Of a stretch of DNA of 60,443 bases, positions 1 through 7,618 are shown piece by piece. Where the stretch lies: the NCBI GenBank assembly GCA_050015675.1, contig JBEKAY010000022.1:1-60443 (forward strand), in the 5' to 3' direction. Made by a program: the position numbers and the translations under genes. Origin of the DNA: Fen-1298 sp050015675. Lineage in GTDB: Bacteria; Bacteroidota; Ignavibacteria; UBA10030. The stretch's first letter is position 1. Each line of letters begins with the position of its first letter. The notes beneath the pieces are model-generated. The model did no database searches, was not told where the DNA came from, and worked only from the letters and a program-made list of their open reading frames with translations.

Positions 1-341
1 ATAATAACGAACGGCTTCACTCGGCTCTCGGGTATCAAACCCCCGTCGAGTTTGAAGCTCCATATATGAACTGTTCCACCTTATCTATGCAAAAGTTTGT
101 CTCAGTTTAAGGGTGCACTCCACCACCACCCCTATATCCCCTCCTTGCTAAGGAGGGGACAAGCGCAGCGCAGGGGTGGTCGCAAACGTTTAAATAAAAA
201 AGGGGCACATCATGATGTGCCCCTACAGTATTACTCGAAGCTGAGCTTCGATACCTTCCGTTCCCAACAAAATGTTGGGAACGAGGCAAACTGCTAATTT
301 TTGTCTGGATATCCTAAGTCACGTGCCTTGCAGCCATTTTA
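1..341. other. Gene-free stretch with nested palindromes
   Basis: I see no credible gene here; the open frames are short and overlap on both strands. The stretch is a string of palindromes. Outer arms at 125-133 and 172-180 (ACCACCCCT/AGGGGTGGT) enclose an inner hairpin at 138-158 (CCCCTCCTT, GCT, AAGGAGGGG). Repeat copy 1 follows at 195-236. Then come a 15-base hairpin at 236-250 and a perfect 11-bp-arm hairpin at 259-283 (CGTTCCCAACA, AAA, TGTTGGGAACG). The last two have no T-run, so they look like dispersed palindromic repeats and not terminators. Confidence 0.6.
195..236 (-). repeat. Hairpin/T-run repeat, copy 1 of 5
   Basis: The hairpin at 202-223 is a fully palindromic GGGGCACATC/GATGTGCCCC pair. 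Read on the minus strand it follows GTA and is followed by CCTTTTTTATTT, so it has the form of an intrinsic terminator. It lies about 120 bp downstream of the leftward DinB-like gene. Four further copies in the same orientation occur at 968-1030, 3076-3125, 3149-3206 and 12435-12498. Confidence 0.75.
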
Positions 342-845
342 TTACCACCTTACCTCGTCCGCAGATGGTCCGTAAATCGATGGGACTGGAATATTGTTCA
401 ATCGCATATAGACGGTCAATTGTCCGCGATGATGCACGAGGTGATTGATTGAAGATGCGATAGTTTCCTTCTTCGAACTGCTCATCAGAACTTCGCCGTT
501 GTTTTTCAGTGAAAAGGTTTCGGAAAGAGATTCGTCCGTCGTATGCTCTAATGCTTTTTTCGCTTCTTTGAGATTCGCTTCAAAGTGGTTTACCAGGTCG
601 GATGTAGTTTTCGGTTGATAGTTCTTATATGTTGCGAAATCGATTTCCGGTGATTCTATGATTTGCTTGATCCAACGAGGGATGTCTGCGACAACATAGG
701 TCAGTGAACGCATGGGCATCGATTTCTCGTGCGGTTTCCAATCAAATAATTTTTCCGGAATCCGTTCCATGCATTTCCGGGATGCCTTTGCTTCCGCCTC
801 TAATTCGTTCAGGAATTCCTTGTGTAATGCTAATCCGTTGTTCAT
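342..845 (-). CDS. DinB-like four-helix-bundle protein
   Basis: The 167-aa product has the size and helical character of the DinB/YfiT-like superfamily, small four-helix metalloproteins often active in thiol-dependent chemistry. The C-terminal motif HxxxH (His135, His139, in HLVHHRGQLTVYMRL) matches the last two metal ligands of the family and its HRGQ signature. Where the first ligand histidine usually sits, this protein seems to have Asp54 (VVADIP), so metal binding may differ. The start follows a strong GGAGGAAG ribosome-binding site. It stands alone with no operon partner. Family membership is fairly sure; the substrate cannot be told from sequence. Confidence 0.85.
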   Translation of the reverse strand: MNNGLALHKEFLNELEAEAKASRKCMERIPEKLFDWKPHEKSMPMRSLTYVVADIPRWIKQIIESPEIDFATYKNYQPKTTSDLVNHFEANLKEAKKALEHTTDESLSETFSLKNNGEVLMSSSKKETIASSINHLVHHRGQLTVYMRLNNIPVPSIYGPSADEVRW

Positions 846-1188
846 ACCGACTTCCTCCTAGTTGCTGTGAGAGATAAATTTAATTATTCCCTATAACAGC
901 ATTTTCCCTGCTAAAGTTCTCTTATCACCAGGGGCGAATATGATTGCTGATGGTTATACCCGTTTAATTAAAAAGGGCACATCGTGTGATGTGCCCGTAC
1001 GATAGTATCCGGTTTATTTTGCCGGCTTGCCCGACATTCTATTTGGCGGGTGTTGCCGCCGGTGCTGGTTCCGGCTTATACCGAATTCCGGTGTCCTTCA
1101 CTACTCGCAAAGCAAAATACTCGTTATAAAATTAGGCGGCGGACAAGATTCTCCGTCGCCCAGAAAAATAGTTCGTTTCCCTATAGGA
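846..1188. other. Gene-free stretch with a repeat and a coding relic
   Basis: This gap holds repeat copy 2 (968-1030). On the minus strand it also holds an open remnant at 1131-1039 reading FYNEYFALRVVKD through PAPAATPAK to a stop. The remnant has no start codon and an in-frame stop immediately upstream, so it resembles the 3' end of a lost gene. Its Pro/Ala-rich tail recalls linker-like C-termini. Nothing else was recognised. Confidence 0.5.
968..1030 (-). repeat. Hairpin/T-run repeat, copy 2 of 5
   Basis: The hairpin at 975-996 (GGGCACATC, GTGT, GATGTGCCC) is followed on the minus strand by TTTTTAATT. Upstream on the minus strand it has the same lead-in as copy 4, with CCGGCAAAATAAAC about 20 bases before the stem, so the repeated unit is longer than the hairpin alone. 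Confidence 0.75.
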
Positions 1189-2646
1189 TTATAAAGTCGA
1201 TAATAGTTTTTCTGCTTTCATTCGAATAAGGGCATAGGTCAGCACAGGCATGCCATTGAACTTTGCTGCTTTCTTGCAGAATTCTTTCGCCTTCCCTTTA
1301 TCCCCCATCGATTGATAGGCTAGTGCAAGCCGATAGAAATTATAAGGATTCTGCAGGTTTGTCTGCAAGAATTCCGCAACTGCAGTGTCGTTCTTCTTCT
1401 CAGCGAATGCAATTCTTCCGGCAAGTTGATGTCCCATCTGTATTCGAGTTAAATTTTTTTTCGGTTCAGCAGTTTTACGAAATTCCTCTGTCTCTGCTTT
1501 TGCTTTCTTCAGGTCTTTTTTTTCCAGCGCTACTGCTGCACGATAGAAATGAAGATTAAGCTCGGCATTATCTTTAAGTTCCTGTGAAAGGTCGGATGAC
1601 GCAATCAACTGTTCTGATTTTTCGTATGCAGTAAGTGCATCGTTAAATTTATCCATATCCAGAAGAATATCACCTTTAATACCCCAATCACCAGCCATAG
1701 AGACGACATCGTTTGACTTTTCATCCAGCATATACCGTTTTTCCAATTCCTGCAACGCTAAATCCATCTTGCCTGCATCGACATATAAGACCATTTGTGT
1801 GTAATTCGCTTGTCGCCGTTCGCCGTCGTTTCGTGCCATATCAGAAAGCTTCTTCAATTCCATAGACCCGCTATCTAGTTCCCCTTTATACATATAATTC
1901 GCTGCAATACCGATATGCGAACCAAAAAAAGTTTGATCTACCTTCAGTGCTTTTTGATAATTTACAATGGATTCATCAAATCGTCCTATCTTCAGTAACA
2001 GCTCAGCGTACGAATCGTAAGGATTCGGTTCGTTGGGAACGAGTTCGATATACTTTTTAAAAGCATTCTCGGCCTCCGGATAGTTTTCGATTTGTCGGTA
2101 TGCATACCCGAGAGTATTATATGCAGGTGAATATCCCGGAGCAATTTCAACCGCTTTTCTGAACTGCTCGATTGCCGATGTGAGCTCTTGCTGGCCCTGG
2201 TAGTACATACCGAGATTTAAATGGACACGTTCGTCGTTTGGATACAGCGTGATGAGTTTATCCAAGTACTCTTTCTGTTTTACCCTATTTGCATTCGTAC
2301 CTGCTTCAGTAGAAAGAATCAGGAGGCGTTCTCCTTCCGTGCATTGGTCTTTCAATGCAACTGCTTTCTTTAAATAAAAAAAGAAATCCTTGTTTGTTAA
2401 CGAGGCATTTGCACGTTCCAGATATGCCAAAGCAAACCCCGAATCGAGTGCAATAGCTTTATCAAAATGCTGGATTGATGTTGTGAGCAGGAATTTCTCT
2501 GCAAGGTCGCGTCCATCCATGAATTCCTTTTTCGCTTCATTTGAGGTTGTTGTTATTGGAATCTTTCCCTCATCAGCCTTCTTTGTACAGCCGGTGATTC
2601 CAATGGCAAGCATCACAACCAATATCAATGATATAAGTGTTCTCAT
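1189..2646 (-). CDS. TPR-repeat lipoprotein
   Basis: The 485-aa protein begins with a short basic n-region, a hydrophobic segment and a lipobox ending in Cys20 (GITGC), so it should be exported and lipid-anchored, probably facing the periplasm. The rest is tandem tetratricopeptide repeats: residues 110-260 contain several YPNDERVHLNLGMYY-like and APGYSPAYNTLGYAYRQ-like helix pairs, and weaker pairs run to the C-terminus (YRLALAYQSMGDKGKAKEF). TPR proteins are protein-binding scaffolds; the partner is unknown. It stands alone, flanked by repeat-rich gaps on both sides. Confidence 0.88.
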   Translation of the reverse strand: MRTLISLILVVMLAIGITGCTKKADEGKIPITTTSNEAKKEFMDGRDLAEKFLLTTSIQHFDKAIALDSGFALAYLERANASLTNKDFFFYLKKAVALKDQCTEGERLLILSTEAGTNANRVKQKEYLDKLITLYPNDERVHLNLGMYYQGQQELTSAIEQFRKAVEIAPGYSPAYNTLGYAYRQIENYPEAENAFKKYIELVPNEPNPYDSYAELLLKIGRFDESIVNYQKALKVDQTFFGSHIGIAANYMYKGELDSGSMELKKLSDMARNDGERRQANYTQMVLYVDAGKMDLALQELEKRYMLDEKSNDVVSMAGDWGIKGDILLDMDKFNDALTAYEKSEQLIASSDLSQELKDNAELNLHFYRAAVALEKKDLKKAKAETEEFRKTAEPKKNLTRIQMGHQLAGRIAFAEKKNDTAVAEFLQTNLQNPYNFYRLALAYQSMGDKGKAKEFCKKAAKFNGMPVLTYALIRMKAEKLLSTL

Positions 2647-3192
2647 TGTACCCTCCGAATAGTTGGTTAAGAAGTGGAGAATTGTGTGACGCCTGGGTTA
2701 TTCCAGGTATGAATATTAGCCATAGGAATGGTTAGGTATATTTTTACATTCGGTGAGGGTGCAAAGGCTTACCAGGTCTTCCAAATTCCTGAAACGCCAG
2801 TCGCTGGTAATGTGAGAACACAAGGTACAACCTTTCCTCGGCACCTTGCTCACTTCAAATATCTTTCTTTCTTCATACAAAATCAAGTTTGAAATAAAAG
2901 ACAAGACGGATAAACTCTCTGTCGCTTTTGTGATCCCGCAAAGCGGGATCGCCATTATACGCTCCCCTTCAATTGAAGGATGGAAATTCCGATGAAGTTC
3001 AATCGGAACAAGGGTTCGTAAGAGTGGTCGATTTAATTTGTCGGTGCTTTTGCCGGTGACGGTTACACTCATTTAACAAAAAAAGTAAAGGGCGCATAGC
3101 GATGCGCCCCTACGATATTGCTTGTTTGATTAATGACGGCAACATATCCAAAAAAGGGCACATCGTGATGTGCCCCTACGATATTACTCTGT
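2647..3192. other. Gene-free stretch with tandem repeat copies
   Basis: No convincing gene is seen. The stretch holds repeat copies 3 and 4 about 65 bp apart and two perfect short palindromes, at 2932-2950 (GATCCCGC, AAA, GCGGGATC) and 2966-2979 (CCTTCAATTGAAGG). A 118-codon minus-strand frame (3072-2716) and a 54-codon plus-strand frame (2728-2892) overlap here. Both run through palindromes, and the reading favours non-coding repeat DNA. It forms the 3' flank of the uptake operon, exactly where an ABC ATPase gene might have been expected. Confidence 0.5.
3076..3125 (-). repeat. Hairpin/T-run repeat, copy 3 of 5
   Basis: A divergent copy: the stem at 3090-3109 is GGGCGCAT, AGCG, ATGCGCCC, so both arms have changed together relative to copies 1, 2 and 4 and pairing is kept. 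On the minus strand it is followed by TTTACTTTTTTTG. It sits directly downstream of copy 4 in the same orientation. Confidence 0.72.
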
Positions 3193-3206
3193 TTACTTTG
3201 CCGGTA
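3149..3206 (-). repeat. Hairpin/T-run repeat, copy 4 of 5, overlapping a stop codon
   Basis: The 20-base stem at 3156-3175 is GGGCACATCGTGATGTGCCC, followed on the minus strand by TTTTTTGG. The upstream part of the repeat (CCGGCAAAGTAAAC) overlaps the end of the ABC permease gene and encodes its last residues and stop (PAK-stop). It is well placed to be the transcription terminator of the uptake operon. Confidence 0.78.
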
Positions 3207-3963
3207 CTGATTCTTCTTCCTTCTTTTTCCTCACCGGGAATAAAATCGACACGCTCAATGCCAGCAATGCATGAAAAAACACAAGCGTGTATCCTGTAGG
3301 CAAATCTAAATTGTAAGATACGAGTATCGAAACCAAATTTACACCCGTTCCGATGATCCATGCAGTCAAAAGCATATTTCCTTTATTGATTCTCAATGAA
3401 ACATATGCAGGCGCGACGAGGAGCGCGAAAACGATGAGCACTCCAGCCAATCGCACGGAACTGGTTACAGTAGCCGCAAACGAAACAAAGAAGAGTGTGT
3501 CTTTCCAGAATCCTTTCATGCGGGGATATACAAAAATGAGAATCAGTCCGAGCAGGGAATAAACAATTCCCGTTTCGATGATGTCCGACCATGGTGTAAA
3601 GAGAATATCGGATGCCATGAGCTTATCGAACATCTCCATTCCGTGCGCCGACTTGGAAAGAATAATAAACACGCCTGAAATTCCAAAAGCGTACAGAAGT
3701 CCGATGAATGCTTCGTGCGATATAGTCCGCTTGGATGCGATTGCAATGGCAAGTCCCGCAAGTAAAGCAAACGCAAGTGAAAGTGGATAGATAAAGAGGC
3801 CGTCGAAGAAAAGAATGGAAAGCGCCGCTCCAAATGCCGACATCTGACCTATTGCTAGGTCCGTAAAAATAATTCCTCTCCTGATGATTTCCAGTCCGAA
3901 GAAGGAATGAATACCGAGCAGAACGACGGAAAGTACGAATGCGGAAAGAAGAATATCAGCCAT
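3193..3963 (-). CDS. Metal ABC transporter permease (ABC-3 family, ZnuB/MntB-like)
   Basis: The 256-aa inner-membrane protein has about seven or eight hydrophobic segments and the ABC-3 family landmarks: an early TDLAIGQMSAFGAALSI stretch, ISHEAFIGLLYAFG mid-protein, and SVRLAGVLIVFALLVAPAY late. Such permeases carry zinc, manganese or iron delivered by a periplasmic binding protein. Its start overlaps the end of the binding-protein gene by 8 bp, so the two are co-translated. No ATPase gene lies between them or downstream, so the energising subunit must come from elsewhere. The last codons and the stop lie inside repeat copy 4. Confidence 0.9.
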   Translation of the reverse strand: MADILLSAFVLSVVLLGIHSFFGLEIIRRGIIFTDLAIGQMSAFGAALSILFFDGLFIYPLSLAFALLAGLAIAIASKRTISHEAFIGLLYAFGISGVFIILSKSAHGMEMFDKLMASDILFTPWSDIIETGIVYSLLGLILIFVYPRMKGFWKDTLFFVSFAATVTSSVRLAGVLIVFALLVAPAYVSLRINKGNMLLTAWIIGTGVNLVSILVSYNLDLPTGYTLVFFHALLALSVSILFPVRKKKEEESVPAK

Positions 3964-4849
3964 TGGTCAGTCTCCTTACTATTTCATCAAACACGCTGAA
4001 AACATTGTCGGCTTCTTTCACCGCTCCGACATCATGCGGCATAATGATGAGCTTTATATTGAGTCGTTTCGATAAATACGATGATGCATCCTGTGGATTG
4101 TACACATCCTGTAATATAAATTTCACTTGTTCCCTCTGGATCAATTTTTCGATGTTGTCAATATGTTTTGTTGTCGGCGGAATTCCGGGAAGCGGTTCAA
4201 TGGTGCCGGCGATGACAAATCCGAATCGGTTTAAGAAGTAATCGAAGATCTTATGATACTCGATAACCTTTTCACCCTTGAATGGTTTCAATTTTTCCCC
4301 CCACACTTTCATGTGCTGCTGCCAGAGAGTGTACAATTCTTTATTGTTCGCTTCATAGAAAGTTTGATTATTGGGGTCGAGTTCGCTCAGTCGTTCGGTG
4401 ATGGCTTTTGCTATGATCGGGATATTATCGGGATCCATAAAAAAGTGGGGGTTGCCTTCCGGATGCACATCGCCGAGTTCACGGGAAACGCTCGTTGGCA
4501 CGTCGATCAGATGTATATACATGGAAAGATCGAGAAATCCCCGTTCACCTGGCTGTACGGCGCCATTGTTCGCTTGTTTTATAATTTGCGGCAACCATCC
4601 AATCTCCAGTTGTCCTCCGTTAATAACAAGAAGATCGGCTCTTCGCAACTTGGCAATGTACGACGGCTTTGGAATGATCACATGCGGATTATAATCTCCT
4701 CGCGCAAGAGCGATCACTTCAACACGATCCTTGCCGATACGTTGAACTATGTCGCCTATGTAACCGTAAGTCGTTACGATCTGCAGTTGTCCTGTGAATG
4801 CTGTTTGCACACAGAGCATTAACAGCGGAATAATTTTCGATAGTTTCAT
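3956..4849 (-). CDS. Periplasmic zinc/manganese-binding protein (ZnuA-like)
   Basis: With the start at MKLSKIIPLL (GGAG lies just upstream; a longer frame runs into the preceding gene) the product is 297 aa with a signal peptide, usual for cluster A-I metal-binding proteins. Likely ligands are the histidines in GDYNPHVI, GNPHFFMDP and EYHKIFDYFLNRFG and the acidic residue in MPHDVG. The His-rich loop of many ZnuA proteins is absent, so manganese or iron cannot be excluded. It lies between the outer-membrane barrel gene (35-bp gap) and the permease gene (8-bp overlap). Confidence 0.9.
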   Translation of the reverse strand: MKLSKIIPLLMLCVQTAFTGQLQIVTTYGYIGDIVQRIGKDRVEVIALARGDYNPHVIIPKPSYIAKLRRADLLVINGGQLEIGWLPQIIKQANNGAVQPGERGFLDLSMYIHLIDVPTSVSRELGDVHPEGNPHFFMDPDNIPIIAKAITERLSELDPNNQTFYEANNKELYTLWQQHMKVWGEKLKPFKGEKVIEYHKIFDYFLNRFGFVIAGTIEPLPGIPPTTKHIDNIEKLIQREQVKFILQDVYNPQDASSYLSKRLNIKLIIMPHDVGAVKEADNVFSVFDEIVRRLTNG

Positions 4850-4884
4850 ATAAGACTCCATTATGAGATGTGAATTTATTTTCT

Positions 4885-6165
4885 TTAAAATGCATGGGCG
4901 CCGTGAGCGCCGATGGTTAAATTCGCTTGCAAAATAATTTGTGTGTACGGCTGTTGCGACCATACTCCAGAAGCCTGCACGTAACGGCTTAAGTCTCTGT
5001 CGATTTGAAGACGGAGCCGCGAGAATTCGGTGGGGCTATATTCGATCATGGCAGAATAACGAGTAAGATTCGATGGCATATGTTGGTCTGTTCCAGCGAG
5101 TGAAACATCGTTCTGCATCAACAGATCATACCGCACACCAACTCTCCATAACTGATCAAGCTTTGCCACAACCTGTGCATAAAAACCGGAATGATGTTTG
5201 TCCAAGCTTGATGACGAAACGGCATTCGATGAATCGCGCTGATATTCCGTTCCATTCATCACCCGATACATATATTCACTCTGAAAAGAAAGATAACGGA
5301 TTGCGTCAAGAGAATATTTAATGGTCAGGTCGCCACCAATAATATCTGTATTTGCATTGAGAGCTTCTCCTGTACACCCTGAAGAAGAAAAGTCATGGTC
5401 GGTTCTTGTTGTCCCCGTAGCATTTGAGATGCCGAATAAGATCGAGGCATCCTCGATATCGAATGACGAGCGGATATATCCAATAAAAAGATTTGGACCT
5501 TGCACGGCATCGATGGCAACGCTGCCTTTTGGATCGCTGAAACCTGCAGTACCGAAACTTTGTTCGTTCGCCCCGTTCAATACCTCCGCACCAAGCACAA
5601 GATAAAATAAAGTCGGTGCGACCCAGGTTGCTTGTGCGCCAATTTCATTCAACCCATCTTCACCAAAGAGTGCGGTTGCAATAAGTGGCCGATTAGCAAA
5701 GTCCCAGTAATGCTCATGCTGCTCGTTGACCCTGCCGAAGCTCGCGAGAAATTTTCCTGCCTTTAATTGAAAACCGTAAGGAAGTTTCCGTGTTGTAAAA
5801 TACGTTTCTTCAAGTCCGGCACCGTCAGGCGAAAGGCCAATGACTGCAAAGAGATCGAAATACGGATCGACAACAGAATACAACGACATCTCGCCGTAAT
5901 TGAAATTCATGCCGCGGTGCGCATTTAAGCCGGAAGAACTCGGTTGATTAAGGAAGGGATAGCTGAAACCGGGAATTGTTAGAGAATAATATTGTTGATC
6001 AGCAATATTCCGCGCAACGCCGGAGACGTCGAGAATAAATGCGATATCCGGGACAAATTTGGACTGATCGAAGGCAGATCCTTCTTTCGACTGTGCATGG
6101 ATTAATCCAGCCGCTAAAAGCAATAACAAGAACACAAATGAAATGCTTGTACTTTTTAACTTCAT
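4885..6165 (-). CDS. Outer-membrane beta-barrel protein of the metal-uptake operon
   Basis: The 426-aa product has a clear signal peptide (LLLLLAAGLIHAQ) and then alternating, aromatic-rich strands such as YFTTRKLPYGFQLKAGKFL and ASILFGISNATGTT, ending in paired strands with a C-terminal Phe (GAHGAHAF), as expected for a porin-like barrel. The segment GKFLASFGRVNEQHEHYWDF recalls phosphate-selective and OprO-type porins. The position immediately before the binding-protein gene suggests a route for metal or metal complexes across the outer membrane. This role is inferred from context. Confidence 0.75.
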   Translation of the reverse strand: MKLKSTSISFVFLLLLLAAGLIHAQSKEGSAFDQSKFVPDIAFILDVSGVARNIADQQYYSLTIPGFSYPFLNQPSSSGLNAHRGMNFNYGEMSLYSVVDPYFDLFAVIGLSPDGAGLEETYFTTRKLPYGFQLKAGKFLASFGRVNEQHEHYWDFANRPLIATALFGEDGLNEIGAQATWVAPTLFYLVLGAEVLNGANEQSFGTAGFSDPKGSVAIDAVQGPNLFIGYIRSSFDIEDASILFGISNATGTTRTDHDFSSSGCTGEALNANTDIIGGDLTIKYSLDAIRYLSFQSEYMYRVMNGTEYQRDSSNAVSSSSLDKHHSGFYAQVVAKLDQLWRVGVRYDLLMQNDVSLAGTDQHMPSNLTRYSAMIEYSPTEFSRLRLQIDRDLSRYVQASGVWSQQPYTQIILQANLTIGAHGAHAF

Positions 6166-6293
6166 AAGAACTCCTCATTTTAAGACACTGCTGGCAACAA
6201 TAAATGCATTGTTGGTTAGAGTGCAACAGCAAAGAAACCGGCATCCGCGGCATTTTAGTGCACCAAAGGATGCAAGTAATTATTTGTAAGGGA

Positions 6294-6584
6294 TTAAATA
6301 AATTGAGGAGGAGCGTGAGAAGGAAAAACACTTATATGGAAAGGCTCTGAGACTCTTTCTGGAAGCGTGATCGCAGAAAGAAGAATAGGTTCATCATACG
6401 GATCGGAACCCTGCGCCGTATCGAGCGCCAATGCAGAGCTTGAAACATGGAAGGTACAAATTGCGCAGTTGTTTGGATTCTCACAATCACGATGATTATG
6501 GAATGCACTGACGGTGATGCTTGTCAGAAGCAGTACCAACATCAACGCTAGCATAACACCACGTAATCTACGGCGATATTGCAT
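6294..6584 (-). CDS. Small exported Cys/His protein (DUF2946-like)
   Basis: I chose the ATG at 6584 over the upstream GTG at 6599, which lies only 9 bases after a strong -10 box. The 96-aa product has a basic n-region, a hydrophobic signal segment and then a metal-ligand-like cluster, FHNHRDCENPNNCAICTFH. It ends with SHAPPQFI. A second protein of this build (11969-12328) precedes the TonB receptor gene. Such short Cys/His proteins recur beside metal-transport genes, but their role is unknown. It is the first gene of the porin-binding protein-permease operon. Confidence 0.65.
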   Translation of the reverse strand: MQYRRRLRGVMLALMLVLLLTSITVSAFHNHRDCENPNNCAICTFHVSSSALALDTAQGSDPYDEPILLSAITLPERVSEPFHISVFPSHAPPQFI

Positions 6585-6608
6585 CGAGAAAGACTTCACA
6601 CTATTTTT

Positions 6609-6637
6609 ATTATAAGAAATATTGCGTTGATTATCAA
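6609..6637 (-). promoter_or_regulatory. Near-consensus sigma70-type promoter of the uptake operon
   Basis: On the minus strand TTGATA (6637-6632) is separated by exactly 17 bases from TATAAT (6614-6609). The predicted transcript would start around 6602, giving a leader of about 17 bases before the ATG at 6584. Between the relic's stop codon and the -35 box there are only 7 bases. Confidence 0.7.
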
Positions 6638-6644
6638 AAGCATC

Positions 6645-6715
6645 TTAAATATGAACAGCAACCCTCAATACAACGTTCCGGCGTTCTTCATAACTTGCGG
6701 CGCTGAAGTATGTAC
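6645..6715 (-). pseudogene. 3' relic of a TonB-dependent receptor gene
   Basis: Read on the minus strand this segment ends YFSAASYEERRNVVLRVAVH, then I and a stop. That is identical, except for one Lys-to-Arg change, to the last 21 residues of the intact receptor encoded at 9412-11874. Upstream of about 6715 the similarity stops, so all but the last ~23 codons is missing. It sits directly in front of the uptake operon promoter, which suggests that a receptor gene once headed this operon and was lost by deletion or recombination. Confidence 0.85.
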
Positions 6716-6889
6716 GAAAAGAGAAATATTGTATGAAGAAGTAATGCAGCAGATTTTTTTTTGTTCAATTCCACTATTAAAGTGTAATCTTAATAATGTG
6801 AAATCTATTATAATTGCACCCATTTGGACAGATACAGAAAAAAGCTTACCGTTGTTTACAACTATGCTGAGAAATAAAGGAGATCAAAT

Positions 6890-7609
6890 ATGATTGTGCT
6901 AGGCATTGGAACGGTTGCATTTATCACAACTTTTCTTGGAGGGCTATTTGCACTCAGATTTAAAGACAAGCTGCACCTTATTACAGGATTCAGTGCGGGA
7001 GCAATCATTGGTGTCGCATTTTTCGATCTCCTTCCGGAAGCTGTCGAACTAAAAAATGAAAGCCAAGGCATTTCGCAGGTATCGCTCATGATCGGTATCG
7101 GATTTATTGTGTATATGATTCTGGAAAGGATGATAGTTCTACACTCCCACCAGGAGAGTGGCTGCGAAAATACACGGCATCGTGGTATTCTTGGAGCGGG
7201 AAGTCTCTCATTGCACAGCTTCCTGGATGGTGTGATTATTGGCCTCGCATTTCAAGTATCAAATTCAGTCGGAACGATTGTAACAGTTGCAGTCCTTACA
7301 CACGATTTTTCCGATGGCATCAATACGGTAACAATGATCATACGAAGTGGTGGAGAACGCAGACAAGCATTGCGGTGGCTTATTGCAGATGCTCTTGCTC
7401 CAGTTCTCGGGGTGTGCAGCACATTCTTCTATTCAATCCCAAAAGAAGCATTAGGTATCGTCCTTAGTGTTTTCTGTGGATGTTTTATTTATATCGGCGC
7501 GAGTGACCTCCTCCCCGAAAGTCATCATGCTCATCCGAAAACCCTCACAACTTTTATGACACTTCTTGGAATGGCACTACTCTATACTGTGATACAAATC
7601 GCAGGGTAA
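6890..7609 (+). CDS. ZIP-family divalent metal transporter
   Basis: The 239-aa membrane protein has about eight hydrophobic segments and the ZIP signatures: HSFLDGVIIGLAFQ in TM4 and HDFSDGINTVTM in TM5, which supply the His and Asp ligands of the transport site, and SGECG-like small-residue helices elsewhere. A hydrophilic loop with HSHQESGCENTRHRG lies between TM3 and TM4. ZIP proteins bring zinc, iron or other divalent cations into the cytoplasm. The start follows AGGAG at good spacing. It diverges from the ABC uptake operon and converges with the peptidase gene, with a 9-bp gap. Confidence 0.9.
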   Translation: MIVLGIGTVAFITTFLGGLFALRFKDKLHLITGFSAGAIIGVAFFDLLPEAVELKNESQGISQVSLMIGIGFIVYMILERMIVLHSHQESGCENTRHRGILGAGSLSLHSFLDGVIIGLAFQVSNSVGTIVTVAVLTHDFSDGINTVTMIIRSGGERRQALRWLIADALAPVLGVCSTFFYSIPKEALGIVLSVFCGCFIYIGASDLLPESHHAHPKTLTTFMTLLGMALLYTVIQIAG

Positions 7610-7618
7610 TGGGAATAG

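Larger units (their letters stand above)
6585..6889. other. Divergent regulatory region with a gene relic
   Basis: This gap separates the leftward uptake operon from the rightward ZIP gene. It contains the operon promoter (6609-6637) and the TonB receptor relic (6645-6715). From 6716 to 6870 it is AT-rich sequence in which I recognise nothing. A strong AGGAG ribosome-binding site for the ZIP gene lies at 6878-6882. Because both flanking units move metals, an operator for a metal regulator would be expected here, but I cannot point to a convincing inverted repeat. Confidence 0.5.

Noticed and set aside
2728..2892. 54-codon plus-strand frame (MVRYIFTFGEGAKAYQ...)
   Set aside because: It looks somewhat protein-like, but its ribosome-binding signal is weak and it lies in a repeat-rich gap with an overlapping opposite frame; coding status cannot be supported.
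2716..3072. 118-codon open frame on the minus strand
   Set aside because: It runs through two perfect palindromes and a repeat boundary, lacks a good ribosome-binding site, overlaps an opposite open frame, and has no recognisable domain.
3956..4963. A 335-aa version of the metal-binding protein
   Set aside because: The extra N-terminus overlaps the barrel gene and hides the signal peptide; the ATG at 4849 has a good ribosome-binding site.
6579..6893. 104-codon plus-strand frame in the ZIP upstream region
   Set aside because: It reads antisense through the TonB relic and the uptake promoter; it has no ribosome-binding site or recognisable domain.
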